DNA of 64,000 nt from CAKVLG01 sp045637805 (GCA_045637805.1 JAZUAE010000013.1:48473-112472), one strand, 5' to 3'; shown: positions 25,404-35,256, numbered from the stretch's first letter. Program-made: numbers and translations. The notes: generated by a model not told the origin, from the letters alone.

Positions 25404-26210
25404 ATGAAAAGATTAATTTGTGTAGTTTATATATTTTTGTTCTTAATTACAACATTTTCACCATTAAATTTATGTTTTACACATGCAACAAATGAAAACC
25501 AAGCACTGCTAGCTATTGTTATTGATGATTTTGGAGGTTATGAAAGGCAAGGTGTTGATAAGATTTTGAATATAAAAGACCCTATAACTTGTGCTGTTAT
25601 TCCTTTTTGTGAAAATAGCGATATAGATGCCAAGAATGCTAAAAGTAATGGTCATGAGGTTATTTTACATATGCCTATGGAGGCGCATATAAATTTGCCG
25701 GAAGTATGGTATGGAAATGTAGTTATAAGAAATAATGACAGTGACGATCAGATTATAGAAAAATTAAACAAAGCTACAGAGTCTTTGCCAAATGTAGAGG
25801 GTGCAAATATTCATATAGGTTCAGGGGTGAGTAGAAATAAACGTATAATGAAAACAATTTATGATTATATGAAAAATAAAAATATGTTTTTCCTTGATAG
25901 TAGAACAATAACCGGTGGTGTTTGTGAAGATGTATGCAAAACAAACAATATAACATACCTTAAAAGAGATGTATTTTTAGAGGCTGACAAAAATAGAAGC
26001 TATGCAAATGTTGTTAAAAATTTAGAAGAGGCTTGCAAAATAGCAAAACAGCAAGGATATGCTGTCGCAATAGGTCATGTTGGAAAAGAAGGCGGTGAGA
26101 ATACGGCAAATGCAATTATAGAAATGTTGCCTAAAATAAAAGAAATGGGAATAAAAATAGTTCCACTTTCAGAAGTTTACAATAAAATAGATAATACGAA
26201 GAAGATTTAA
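25404..26210 (+). CDS. Divergent polysaccharide deacetylase (YibQ-type)
   Basis: 268 residues with a signal peptide (residues 1-29, KRLICVVYIFLFLI core) and a deacetylase-like barrel: AIVIDDFGGYERQG near residue 37 (Asp pair), HEVILHMPME (histidine motif), and GYAVAIGHVGKEGGENT. This family is related to carbohydrate esterase 4 but substitutes some metal ligands. A role in peptidoglycan or polysaccharide N-deacetylation is inferred from fold only. No SD is seen; a weak CAAACT sits 6 nt upstream, so it may be another leaderless gene. Confidence 0.85.
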   Translation: MKRLICVVYIFLFLITTFSPLNLCFTHATNENQALLAIVIDDFGGYERQGVDKILNIKDPITCAVIPFCENSDIDAKNAKSNGHEVILHMPMEAHINLPEVWYGNVVIRNNDSDDQIIEKLNKATESLPNVEGANIHIGSGVSRNKRIMKTIYDYMKNKNMFFLDSRTITGGVCEDVCKTNNITYLKRDVFLEADKNRSYANVVKNLEEACKIAKQQGYAVAIGHVGKEGGENTANAIIEMLPKIKEMGIKIVPLSEVYNKIDNTKKI

Positions 26211-26235
26211 GAGAGATATTATCTCTCTTTCTTTT
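26209..26235 (+). terminator. Terminator of the deacetylase gene
   Basis: AAGAGAGATA/TATCTCTCTT stem with a minimal loop, followed by a pyrimidine T-rich run. Confidence 0.8.
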
Positions 26236-26259
26236 ATTAGAAAAATATTAAAAAAATCA

Positions 26260-26288
26260 TTGACAAAAAGGCTTCGATGTATTATTAT
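26260..26288 (+). promoter_or_regulatory. Promoter of the tRNA cluster
   Basis: TTGACA (26260-26265), a 17-nt spacer and TATTAT (26283-26288), 15 nt upstream of the first tRNA. Confidence 0.85.
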
Positions 26289-26303
26289 TGTGTAGTTAGT
26301 CGT

Positions 26304-26380
26304 CGCGGGGTAGAGCAGCTCGGAAGCTCGTCGGGCTCATAACCCGAAGGTCGTTGGTTCAAATCCAGCCCCCGCAACCA
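26304..26380 (+). tRNA. tRNA-fMet(CAT), initiator
   Basis: CGCGGGG acceptor with the unpaired C1-A72 end, three G-C pairs next to the CAT anticodon loop (GGGCTCATAACCC), and encoded CCA, the hallmarks of the initiator tRNA. Confidence 0.96.
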
Positions 26381-26386
26381 TAACGT

Positions 26387-26461
26387 GGCCCCGTGGTCAA
26401 GAGGTTAAGACATCGCCCTTTCACGGCGGTAACAGGAGTTCGATTCTCCTCGGGGTCACCA
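26387..26461 (+). tRNA. tRNA-Glu(TTC)
   Basis: Acceptor GGCCCCG/CGGGGTC, anticodon loop CTTTCAC with anticodon TTC, T loop TTCGATT and encoded CCA. Confidence 0.95.
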
Positions 26462-26471
26462 CTACATTTAT

Positions 26472-26548
26472 GGCGGCTTAGCTCAGTTGGCTAGAGCGCC
26501 CGGTTCATACCCGGTAGGTCGAAAGTTCAAATCTCTCAGCCGCTACCA
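26472..26548 (+). tRNA. tRNA-Met(CAT), elongator
   Basis: Acceptor GGCGGCT/AGCCGCT with a G-U first pair, anticodon loop TTCATAC with CAT, and encoded CCA. The body resembles Firmicute elongator Met. A tRNA-Ile2 that TilS modifies would share the CAT anticodon, so that alternative is not fully excluded. Confidence 0.88.
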
Positions 26549-26554
26549 AAAGAC

Positions 26555-26580
26555 AATGACGCGTATTGCGTCTTTTTTTA
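26555..26580 (+). terminator. Terminator of the tRNA cluster
   Basis: GACGC/GCGTC stem (26558-26562, 26568-26572) with a 5-nt loop and a T7 run. Confidence 0.85.
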
Positions 26581-26589
26581 TACCCTAGT

Positions 26590-26661
26590 TTTTGTGCAAA
26601 ATGCACAAAATTTTAAGGAGAGGTAAATTTATTTGATAAAATAAATAAATATAAGTACAAT
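26590..26661 (+). promoter_or_regulatory. Promoter of the LRR gene with an upstream palindrome
   Basis: TTGATA (26633-26638), a 17-nt spacer and TACAAT (26656-26661). Upstream, TTTTGTGCA-AAA-TGCACAAAA (26590-26610) is a perfect 9-bp inverted repeat without a T-run, so it is a candidate operator for a regulator of this surface protein. Confidence 0.6.
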
Positions 26662-26682
26662 AATAGTAATGAGGATATAAGT

Positions 26683-29600
26683 ATGAAAAACAAAGTTAAG
26701 TTAATTTTAACAAGTTTACTATTTGCACTTTGTGTAATTTTTTCGTGTGGAATAATTTTCGCAAATAACATAGTAAGTGCTAGTGGTGGCATATATGTTG
26801 AAGATGGGGCAAATGTAAATATTACAGGCGGCATAATGCAAAACAATAATACAGCGATAATTATTGATGGCGGAGAGCATGTAATTGAAAATGTAACAAT
26901 TTCTGGAAGCACAAATGGTGCTGTTATTATTGCAGCAGGTGCAAATGTGTCAATCAAAAATTGTAACATTGTTAATAATACAAACCCAAATAATGGTGGT
27001 GCAATTTACGTAGGGGAAGGTGCAACTCTAACAATTGAGAACTCAAAAATATCAGGCAATATTTCAATCGGCAAAGGTGGTGCAATTTACGCTGCAAAAA
27101 ATTCAAATATTTTTATTAATGGCGATACAACCATTGGTCAAAACACTGCAACACTTGGTGGCGGAATATATTTGGAAGATACAGCGTTGTTAAATAATGG
27201 AAGCATTGCAGTTGCAGATTATTTTGCAGGTAATCGTTCTTTGCAAAACGCTGATGTTTGGCAACACGTTTATTACGAAAATATCGATATTGATTTTACA
27301 TTAGAAGGAATAGTTAATAGTAACAAAAGTATAGAAAATTATGAAAATTTTGATGTTGAGAACATACTCGCCTTTGATGTTGAAGGATACAACGATTACT
27401 ATACATGGTTGCCTTATGAAGGTGCGACTAATGATAAAATTTTAAATATAGACGGAATAAACGATGCTGAAATAAATAAAATATCCCAGCTTGAAGGTTA
27501 TAGTAATGTTTCTTACTATGGAGAAAATAAGTTAAGTTATGGAATGGTAAACGGAGTTAGTGCTTATTCCGTAAAAGCAAGACGTTCAGCCATATCGGGA
27601 AATATTGTTTTACAACCTGAATATAACAACTTGCCAGTTGTGACATTTCCAACTAATGCATTTAAGGATATAAGCACTATTACTGGTGATTTAGATATAC
27701 CAGATAGTTTTACATCAATAGGTCAGAATGCATTCTATGGTTGTAGTGGTTTTAACGGGGAATTAAGGCTCAGTGAAAATCTAACAACTATACATCATTA
27801 TGCCTTTCAAAATTGTAGTGGCTTTACTGGCAATTTAGTTATTCCGGAAAGTGTTAAAACTATCGGTGGTGCTGTCTTTGAAAACTGCCGTGGTTTTTCT
27901 GGCGATCTAATACTTCCAAATACTTTAACCAGTGTGGCAAATAGGGCGTTTGTTGGTTGTTCTGGTTTTGATGGAAACCTGGTCATAGGCGAAAATTTAA
28001 CAACAATAGCACTATATACGTTTTTTAATTGTTCTAGAATTAAAAGTGTAGAGATTCCAGATAGTGTTACGTCAATAGGAACTTATGCTTTTTCGGGTTG
28101 TAGTGGTCTACAAGGTAATTTAGTAATTCCAGAAAGCGTAACATATATAGGGTCATATGCTTTTTATGCTTGTACGGGTTTAACAAGTGTTGAATTTGAA
28201 AGTGTAATGGGTTGGTGGGCGTCACCAAGCTCTGGAGCGGCAAGTCAAACTTGGTTGAATTTAAAATATCCAGAAAGAAATGATACTTATTTAAACGGAA
28301 GTTTTAAATCATATAATTGGGAAAGGACTGAGGTATTAGAATATACACTTTTAGCAGATAACACATATTCAGTTGGAATGATAAGTGAATATAAAACAGT
28401 TTATGGTGGTCCATTAATTATTCCAACAACATATAAAGAATTACCAGTTTCAGCCATAAAGGCTTATGCTTTCCAGGGTGGCAGCAACATGGTTGACACT
28501 TTAACAATTCCTGAGAGTATAACAAATATTGGTGTTTATGCTTTTGACAGCTGTAGTGGATTTGAAGGAGATTTATCAATTCCAAGTAGTATAACAATTA
28601 TAGAAGAAAGTGCTTTTCAAAAATGTAGAGGATTAAATGGAACTTTAACAATTCCAGACAGTGTAACAAATATTAAATATCAGGCATTCTATTTGTGTTC
28701 AGGGTTAACTGGAAACTTAGAAATTCCAGACAGTGTAACAAACATTGGTCAAAATGCTTTTCGTAGTTGTGGATTTACAGGTTTAACTATTCATGATAGT
28801 GCCACAAGTATAGAGACTGGATTGGTTTTTGGACAAGGGGCATTTCGTGATTGCATAAGCTTGACCGGCAAGTTAGTAATACCAAATCGTGTAACAGAAA
28901 TAGGAGATGATGCTTTTTATAATTGTTATAGTTTTACTGGCTTAACTTTGGGTAATGGTTTAACAAGTATAGGTAATAATGCTTTTAACGGTTGTAAAGG
29001 CTTTACTGGAAAATTAATATTGCCAGATAGTATAGAGTATATTAAAGGTTATGCATTCTACGACTGTAGTGGGTTTACTGGTATTGTATCAATTCCAGAA
29101 AATTTAATGAAGATAGACAAAGCAGCTTTTGTTGGTTGTAACAAATTAACCGGCATTGACTTTGCAAGAGTAATGGGTTGGTGGACGTCATCAAGTAGTA
29201 CAGCAACAAGCGGGAAATGGATGGACGTTTCAAATCCAGCAACAAACACTACACTATTTAAATCAACATTTAACGCCTATTTTTGGAGAAGAACCGAAGT
29301 ATTAGAATTCGATCTTTTAGAAGATAATACATATTCAGTTGGAATGATAGATAGTTTTAAAAATGGTGGATACAATGGACCATTAGTGATTCCAGCAAAA
29401 CATAATAAATTGCCTATTACAACAATTAAAGATCAAGCCTTCAATGGTGGCTACGCGATGGTTGGAACTTTAAAAATTCCAAGTAACATCAAAAGTATAG
29501 GAAATTATGCTTTTACGGGCTGCACTGGTTTAACTGGTAGGCTGGATATATCTTCTAGCGTAACAAGTATAGGGGATCATGCATTTGGTTATTGTAGTGG

Positions 29601-32600
29601 TTTTACTGATTATCTTGAAATTCCAAGCAGCATCACAACAATAAGTACAGCAGCTTTCATAGGCTGTACTGGTATCTCGGAAGTTTTATTATATGCTGGA
29701 CTAATAGATATAGAAAATTCAGCATTTGAAGATTGTACAAGTTTAGTGAATGCCGCAGTGGGTGAACGAGGAGAAAGTGTTTTTTGTTACTATACCTTGG
29801 AAACTATCGGAAATAGAGCGTTCTACAATACTGCGCTTACAAGTTTTACAATCCCATATAGTTTAGAAAGTTTAGGCGAAGATGCGTTTGGTGGTAATAC
29901 TAAAAACACTCTAAAAGAGCTTAATATAAACACCTGTAATAATGATGCATTATCGGCTGGACAATTTAAAAATTTCTCAGCGCTTGAAAAAGTAAACTTA
30001 TCTTCAGAAATAACATATATACCAGAAAGCTTCTTTGAAAACTGTGTAAACCTAGTTACAATAACAACATATAATGTTGGATCGGATTCAGAGTATTATT
30101 TTAGAGATGTTAACACTTTTGGTAATAGGTCGTTTGCAAACACTGGGGCAAGCATTGTTTATGCGGACTTCTTAGACGCAAACAATCAAAACACAACTTC
30201 CTTTGTGGATTGTGACAACTTAACATATTTTAGTACAAAAAATTATATATTCACAAAAGCCGCGAGCGTTCAGGAATGGTCGATAGTAAGAAATTATAGT
30301 GCAAGTCTTTCAGGATACATTTCAATCCCTGAAAACTTTGTGGGTTTAAATGTTACAACTATTGCGCAAAATGGATTTATGGAAACACGTATAACAAGTG
30401 TTATAATCCCTGCCACAATAACAGTAATATCAGGAAGTGCGTTTTTTAATTGTGCTCGGCTACAAACTGTAACTTTTTCAGATAATAGTAATTTAACATC
30501 AATAGGTTCGTATGCTTTCACTGGTTCAAAAATAACTGAATTTACATTGCCAGACACTTGTACATTTGTGGGCGATGGTGTGTTTATGGATTGCAGATAC
30601 CTCGAAACATTTACGATAGGCGACAATTCCGAGCTTACAATTATTAGTCACCAAATGTTCTATAATTGTTTATTATTGCAAAACATAAAAATACCAGCAA
30701 AGGTTGAAACGATAGATGAAACGGCTTTCTATAATGCAGGTACAAGTGCTAATAATTTTAGTGTTACTTTTGCAGATGGAATCAATTTAAAATCAATTGG
30801 AACAAGTGCCTTTGCATTCTCGGGCTTAACTGAAATAGAACTTCCAACCGGTACAGATGACTTAAAAATGGAAAACAATGCTTTTTCAAATTGCTCAAAG
30901 TTAAAAACAGTAGCTCTTGGAGATAGTTTAACAAATATTTCAGAATCTGCATTCTCGTCATGTCCTGCTCTCGAGCAAGTGATAATAGGTGCAAAAGTTT
31001 CGTATATAGGTGCAAATGCGTTCTGGGATTCGTTTATTAAACCTGAAGATTTTGAAAATAATGTTCCTTTTGAAGCTACTGGTTATATTACAGTTAAAAA
31101 TGGTGCAGATATTGAAGTCGAAAATTCTGCGTTCTATTTGTGTCGCTTTAAAGGATTTGGAGATACTGAAGAATCTGCAAGTGCATTAATTCCAAAAAGG
31201 TTTACGACAATCCATGATAGAGCGTTTAAACAATCAGGTCTTACAGGCGTATTACAATTTGAAAATGGCAATACCACAAAGTTTGTTGAAAACGGCACAG
31301 CTTCAGAAGGTGTATTCAGTTATTGCTTAAACTTAACAGAAGTAGATCTTACATATTTTAATAATGCTGAGAATACTTATAGGTTGCCAGCACTCTTCTT
31401 GTATGCTAGCTCATACGTTGTAGAAGCAACTTTACCAGAATACCTTTTAACAATAGGTACAAAATCTTTATCTTATACAAAATTAACTACAATAGATTTG
31501 TATAACGTAGAGAAAATAGAAGAGAAAGCATTTAGAAATGTTGATACGTTAACCGAAATATATTTACCTAATATTAAGGAAATAGGCGATGCCGCATTTA
31601 GCAGTTGCGACAGTCTTACAACTGTTAATTTTGGTGCATCTCTAGAAAAAATAGGAAAAGAAGCGTTTGTTGATTGCGCGGCTTTAAATAAAGCTACTTT
31701 CGAAAATTATACAGGCTGGTGGATATCAACATCTAAATATGTCTCAAGTGGAACATGGTTAGATTTAACAAAAGAAGCTCAAAATGCAACATATTTGAAA
31801 TCAACTTATTCTACATATTACTGGAATCGTACGGAAATCTTAGAATTTACACTTTTATCAGATGGTACGTATGAAGTTGGAATGAAAGAAGAATATAAAT
31901 CTAGTTACAAAGCTCCGGTAATAATACTAGATCAGTATAACGGAAAATATATGATGTCATATTCTAGTAAGTATGATGGTAAATTTATTACCCAAATAGC
32001 ATATCGAGGTTTTTATAATTCAAATATAACAGACATTAAACTGCTATACACTATTATACACATAAACGAATCTGCATTTTATTTTGCTAGCCCAGATGGC
32101 TTTACAATTGATATCAAAGATTGCTTATTCCTAGAATCAATAGGAGGCACAGCCTTTGCAAATTCAGGTTTAACTTCTATAGAGTTTCCTGACGATTGTC
32201 AGAATGATCAGCAAGTTATTACAATGGGAAATGGTGCTTTTGCAAATTGCTCAAAGCTGACAAATGTAGATCTTGGAGATTATGTAGAAAATATTTCAGA
32301 GCGTGCATTCGCGTCATGTCCTGCCCTTGAGCATGTTATAATAGGTGCAAAAGTTTCGTATATAGGTGCAAATGCGTTCTTGCAGTCTTTTACAACTGCT
32401 GGTTATATTACAGTTAAAGATGGTGCAGGTATTGAAGTTGGAAATTCTGCGTTCTTTGATAGTTTCTTTAAAGGATTTGGAGATACTAAAGAATCTGCAA
32501 GTGCATTAATTCCAAAAAGGTTTACGACAATTAATGATAGGGCGTTTAAACAATCATATCTTACAGGCGTATTACAATTTGAAAATGGCAATACCACAAA

Positions 32601-33720
32601 GTTTGTTGAAAACGGCACAGCTTCAGAAGGTGTATTCAGTTATTGCTTAAACTTAACAGGAGTAGATCTTACATATTTTAATAATGTTGAGAATACTTAT
32701 AGGTTGCCAGCACTCTTCTTGTATGCTAGCTCAAACGTTGCAGGAGTAACTTTACCAAATGACCTTTTAACTATAGGTGCAAGATCTTTATCATATCTAG
32801 GCTGTACAGGAATATGGATACCAGACACTGTTACAACGATTGAGAATAATGCATTCAAGAAAACTCCACTTACAAGTATTACGCTACCTAGTGGATTAAC
32901 AAGAATAGAGCAATCTATATTAGAGTCTACAAAGATAAGTTCAGTTGAAATTCCATCAAAAGTAACATATATAAATCCAAACGCTTTTAAAGATTGTATA
33001 AACTTGACAACGGTTAACTTTAAAGGAACTGCAATAAAAACAATACAAGAATATGCATTCTATAATTGTGTAAAGCTAAACAATATTAAAATTCCAGACA
33101 GTGTAACATATATAGGATATCAAGCGTTCTATTATTGTTCAGCTTTAACTAATGCAACGCTAGAAAGGACAAGTTGGACAATTGATGGTGAATATCACTA
33201 TATTGACAGTTCAAGTTATGCTGCAACACAGTTACGCAAAGGTGCAACTATGGAGGCTGACAAGTATTTCACCTTTACAAAAAGTGATCAAAGCAAGTAT
33301 GGTCGTTACTTTTTTGATATAGGTATAGGTTCAGATGTGACTGATTTAGTAGACAATAGTTTTACATTAATCTTGCCTGAGAGTTTGTCTTATAATGGTG
33401 GAACATCTCAAGTAATTTTGTCAATAGGTTGGATCGATGATCTATCGAAATATGATACACCTATAGATGGAGTTATAATTCCTGATGCAGTAAAACGTAT
33501 TAGGTTCGGTGCATTTGAAGACAATCAAGGAAAGTCCTTAAATATAAAACGCAATAACGGATCAATCTTAAGAATTGAAGAGATAGAATGGTACGCTGAA
33601 AAATCTAGCATTTATGGTGGAACTGATAACAAAGTTTATGATCCTGAAAAGTTTGCGTATGGAACAGATGGTACAATTTATAATTCAAACTATATGTACA
33701 CTGATGAAAGTGAATTATAG
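26683..33720 (+). CDS. Giant secreted BspA-type leucine-rich-repeat protein
   Basis: 2345 residues, with a GAGG SD and an N-terminal signal or membrane segment (residues ~7-28). Residues ~35-170 form a beta-helix-like block with GGAIYV repeats. Most of the rest is dozens of BspA/LRR_5 units of about 23 residues (I-P-x-S-V-T-x-I-G-x-x-A-F-x-x-C-S-x-L). Three spacer modules start with a Gly-Trp-Trp stretch and run into RTEVLE ... VGM (DNA about 28200-28400, 29165-29350, 31710-31890). Two ~0.6-kb blocks (30868-31480, 32224-32800) are close copies. No LPXTG or C-terminal membrane anchor is seen. Adhesion to host or other cells is the usual role of such proteins; this is inferred. Confidence 0.92.
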   Translation: MKNKVKLILTSLLFALCVIFSCGIIFANNIVSASGGIYVEDGANVNITGGIMQNNNTAIIIDGGEHVIENVTISGSTNGAVIIAAGANVSIKNCNIVNNTNPNNGGAIYVGEGATLTIENSKISGNISIGKGGAIYAAKNSNIFINGDTTIGQNTATLGGGIYLEDTALLNNGSIAVADYFAGNRSLQNADVWQHVYYENIDIDFTLEGIVNSNKSIENYENFDVENILAFDVEGYNDYYTWLPYEGATNDKILNIDGINDAEINKISQLEGYSNVSYYGENKLSYGMVNGVSAYSVKARRSAISGNIVLQPEYNNLPVVTFPTNAFKDISTITGDLDIPDSFTSIGQNAFYGCSGFNGELRLSENLTTIHHYAFQNCSGFTGNLVIPESVKTIGGAVFENCRGFSGDLILPNTLTSVANRAFVGCSGFDGNLVIGENLTTIALYTFFNCSRIKSVEIPDSVTSIGTYAFSGCSGLQGNLVIPESVTYIGSYAFYACTGLTSVEFESVMGWWASPSSGAASQTWLNLKYPERNDTYLNGSFKSYNWERTEVLEYTLLADNTYSVGMISEYKTVYGGPLIIPTTYKELPVSAIKAYAFQGGSNMVDTLTIPESITNIGVYAFDSCSGFEGDLSIPSSITIIEESAFQKCRGLNGTLTIPDSVTNIKYQAFYLCSGLTGNLEIPDSVTNIGQNAFRSCGFTGLTIHDSATSIETGLVFGQGAFRDCISLTGKLVIPNRVTEIGDDAFYNCYSFTGLTLGNGLTSIGNNAFNGCKGFTGKLILPDSIEYIKGYAFYDCSGFTGIVSIPENLMKIDKAAFVGCNKLTGIDFARVMGWWTSSSSTATSGKWMDVSNPATNTTLFKSTFNAYFWRRTEVLEFDLLEDNTYSVGMIDSFKNGGYNGPLVIPAKHNKLPITTIKDQAFNGGYAMVGTLKIPSNIKSIGNYAFTGCTGLTGRLDISSSVTSIGDHAFGYCSGFTDYLEIPSSITTISTAAFIGCTGISEVLLYAGLIDIENSAFEDCTSLVNAAVGERGESVFCYYTLETIGNRAFYNTALTSFTIPYSLESLGEDAFGGNTKNTLKELNINTCNNDALSAGQFKNFSALEKVNLSSEITYIPESFFENCVNLVTITTYNVGSDSEYYFRDVNTFGNRSFANTGASIVYADFLDANNQNTTSFVDCDNLTYFSTKNYIFTKAASVQEWSIVRNYSASLSGYISIPENFVGLNVTTIAQNGFMETRITSVIIPATITVISGSAFFNCARLQTVTFSDNSNLTSIGSYAFTGSKITEFTLPDTCTFVGDGVFMDCRYLETFTIGDNSELTIISHQMFYNCLLLQNIKIPAKVETIDETAFYNAGTSANNFSVTFADGINLKSIGTSAFAFSGLTEIELPTGTDDLKMENNAFSNCSKLKTVALGDSLTNISESAFSSCPALEQVIIGAKVSYIGANAFWDSFIKPEDFENNVPFEATGYITVKNGADIEVENSAFYLCRFKGFGDTEESASALIPKRFTTIHDRAFKQSGLTGVLQFENGNTTKFVENGTASEGVFSYCLNLTEVDLTYFNNAENTYRLPALFLYASSYVVEATLPEYLLTIGTKSLSYTKLTTIDLYNVEKIEEKAFRNVDTLTEIYLPNIKEIGDAAFSSCDSLTTVNFGASLEKIGKEAFVDCAALNKATFENYTGWWISTSKYVSSGTWLDLTKEAQNATYLKSTYSTYYWNRTEILEFTLLSDGTYEVGMKEEYKSSYKAPVIILDQYNGKYMMSYSSKYDGKFITQIAYRGFYNSNITDIKLLYTIIHINESAFYFASPDGFTIDIKDCLFLESIGGTAFANSGLTSIEFPDDCQNDQQVITMGNGAFANCSKLTNVDLGDYVENISERAFASCPALEHVIIGAKVSYIGANAFLQSFTTAGYITVKDGAGIEVGNSAFFDSFFKGFGDTKESASALIPKRFTTINDRAFKQSYLTGVLQFENGNTTKFVENGTASEGVFSYCLNLTGVDLTYFNNVENTYRLPALFLYASSNVAGVTLPNDLLTIGARSLSYLGCTGIWIPDTVTTIENNAFKKTPLTSITLPSGLTRIEQSILESTKISSVEIPSKVTYINPNAFKDCINLTTVNFKGTAIKTIQEYAFYNCVKLNNIKIPDSVTYIGYQAFYYCSALTNATLERTSWTIDGEYHYIDSSSYAATQLRKGATMEADKYFTFTKSDQSKYGRYFFDIGIGSDVTDLVDNSFTLILPESLSYNGGTSQVILSIGWIDDLSKYDTPIDGVIIPDAVKRIRFGAFEDNQGKSLNIKRNNGSILRIEEIEWYAEKSSIYGGTDNKVYDPEKFAYGTDGTIYNSNYMYTDESEL
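30868..31480 (+). repeat. Internal duplication in the LRR gene, copy A
   Basis: Near-identical DNA to 32224-32800. The offset is 1356 bp in the 5' part and 1320 bp in the 3' part, so copy A carries 36 extra bp (12 codons) near 31020-31080. Runs of tens of bases are identical, indicating a recent copy or gene conversion. Confidence 0.85.
32224..32800 (+). repeat. Internal duplication in the LRR gene, copy B
   Basis: Partner of 30868-31480, in the same orientation and reading frame. Confidence 0.85.
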
Positions 33721-33755
33721 AAAAAAATGCTTAGAAATTTCTAAGCATTTTTTAT
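33719..33755 (+). terminator. Terminator of the LRR gene
   Basis: AAATGCTTAG/CTAAGCATTT hairpin and a T-run. Confidence 0.88.
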
Positions 33756-33793
33756 TTTTAATAATTCGATGCACAAATTTAAAATATAAAGAA

Positions 33794-33839
33794 TTGACAT
33801 TAAAATACTTGTTTGTTATACTTACCTCATAAGAGGTAA
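33794..33839 (+). promoter_or_regulatory. cysS promoter and start-site palindrome
   Basis: TTGACA (33794-33799), a 17-nt spacer and TATACT (33817-33822). TTACCTC-ATAA-GAGGTAA (33822-33839) is a perfect inverted repeat that spans the predicted transcript start and includes the GAGG SD. Since the RNA probably starts inside it, it is better read as a DNA operator than as an RNA hairpin. Confidence 0.6.
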
Positions 33840-33843
33840 AGCT

Positions 33844-35256
33844 ATGAAAATTTATAACACGTTTACTAGAAAAAAAGAAGAATTTAAACCTATAGTGCCA
33901 GGTCATGTTGGTATGTATGTTTGTGGACCAACTGTTTATGGACTTCCACATTTGGGTCATGCTAAAAGCTATATTAGTTTTGATATTGTATATAGGTTTT
34001 TTAAATTCCTTGGATACAAAGTCAAATATGTTCAAGGCGTTACAGACGTTGGTCATTTGGTTGGAGATGGCGATGAGGGACAAGATAAGATAGGTAAGCA
34101 AGCAGCTATTGAAAAACTTGATGCGTATGAAATTGCATATAAGTACGAAGTTGAACATTTCAAAAACATGGACATGCTTAACGTGCTTAGACCTAGTATT
34201 TCTTGTCGTGCAACAGGATTTATTCAAGAAATGATTGAAGCTGTTCAAGATATTGTGAGTAAAGGATTTGCTTATGTTACCAAAGAAGGTAATGTTTATT
34301 TTGATGTACATAAATATAAGAATTATGGTCAACTTTCTAACCGTACACTTGATAAAAATCTAAGCGGTGAAAGAATTGAAGTGGCAGGGGATAAAAAACA
34401 CAATGAAGACTTTGCTCTTTGGAAAAGTGTAGAAGATAATGCTCTTATGAAATGGGATTCTCCTTGGGGAGTTGGTTGCCCAGGTTGGCACATTGAGTGT
34501 ACCGTATTTGGTAAAAAATTCCTTGGTCCAAAATTTGATATTCATGGCGGTGGGCTTGATAATATTTTCCCACACCACGAATGTGAATGTGCACAGGCTG
34601 ACATTTTAAACGGACACATTCCTATGAATTACTTTATGCACAATGGTCTTGTTACTGTAAATGGAACAAAAATGGGCAAGAGTTTAGGTAATTTTGTTAC
34701 ATTACCTGATTTATTCAAAAAATTTGATCCTATGGTTGTTAGATACTTCACAATTTGCTCACATTATAGATCAAGTATAGATTTTTCAGACAGTGCATTA
34801 AATATTGCAAAAAATCAATTTGAAAAAATTGAAGATGCTGTTTCTAAACTAAGAGAAGTTACAACTGAGGTTAAAAAACCTGCCGATCCGGAAATTTTGG
34901 TTATACTCAATAAAATAATTGATGCTATGCAGGACGATTTTAACACCCCAGTTGCAATAGCTGAGTTTATAAAGCTGCCTAAGATTATAAATAATAGTTT
35001 GGGTAATAAAAATAAGCTTGAAGAAATTAATTTTGTTATAGAAGAAGTTGGATCAAAAATATTTGGTTTAATATTTAAAACTTCTGAAAAGAAAGAGGAA
35101 AAAGTTCCTGCCGAAGTTATTGAATTGGCAAAAGCTCGTTGGGAAGCTAAACAAAATAAAAACTGGGCCGTGGCTGATGAAATGAGAGCAAAGATTGATG
35201 CCGCAGGTTATGTTGTTAGAGATAATGTTAATGGTTACGAAATAGTAAAGAAATAA
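33844..35256 (+). CDS. cysS: Cysteinyl-tRNA synthetase
   Basis: Charges tRNA-Cys. 470 residues, normal length, with the MYVCGPTVYGLPHLGHAKSY zinc/HIGH region at residues ~23-42, GWHIECTVFG, the histidine cluster NIFPHHECECAQA and a KMGKSLGNFV KMSKS-like loop. The SD is GAGG. There is no T-box in its short leader. No convincing terminator follows; instead a perfect GAAATAAG/CTTATTTC palindrome surrounds the stop codon. Confidence 0.98.
   Translation: MKIYNTFTRKKEEFKPIVPGHVGMYVCGPTVYGLPHLGHAKSYISFDIVYRFFKFLGYKVKYVQGVTDVGHLVGDGDEGQDKIGKQAAIEKLDAYEIAYKYEVEHFKNMDMLNVLRPSISCRATGFIQEMIEAVQDIVSKGFAYVTKEGNVYFDVHKYKNYGQLSNRTLDKNLSGERIEVAGDKKHNEDFALWKSVEDNALMKWDSPWGVGCPGWHIECTVFGKKFLGPKFDIHGGGLDNIFPHHECECAQADILNGHIPMNYFMHNGLVTVNGTKMGKSLGNFVTLPDLFKKFDPMVVRYFTICSHYRSSIDFSDSALNIAKNQFEKIEDAVSKLREVTTEVKKPADPEILVILNKIIDAMQDDFNTPVAIAEFIKLPKIINNSLGNKNKLEEINFVIEEVGSKIFGLIFKTSEKKEEKVPAEVIELAKARWEAKQNKNWAVADEMRAKIDAAGYVVRDNVNGYEIVKK

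Noticed and set aside
26614..26640. SD-like AAGGAGAGG upstream of the LRR gene as a leader ORF
   Set aside because: The frames after it stop within a few codons and no start codon is well placed; it lies upstream of the promoter.
26683..33720. CRISPR-like repeats in the LRR gene
   Set aside because: The periodic similarity is the protein-coding LRR repeat in one frame, with no identical short repeats or unique spacers.
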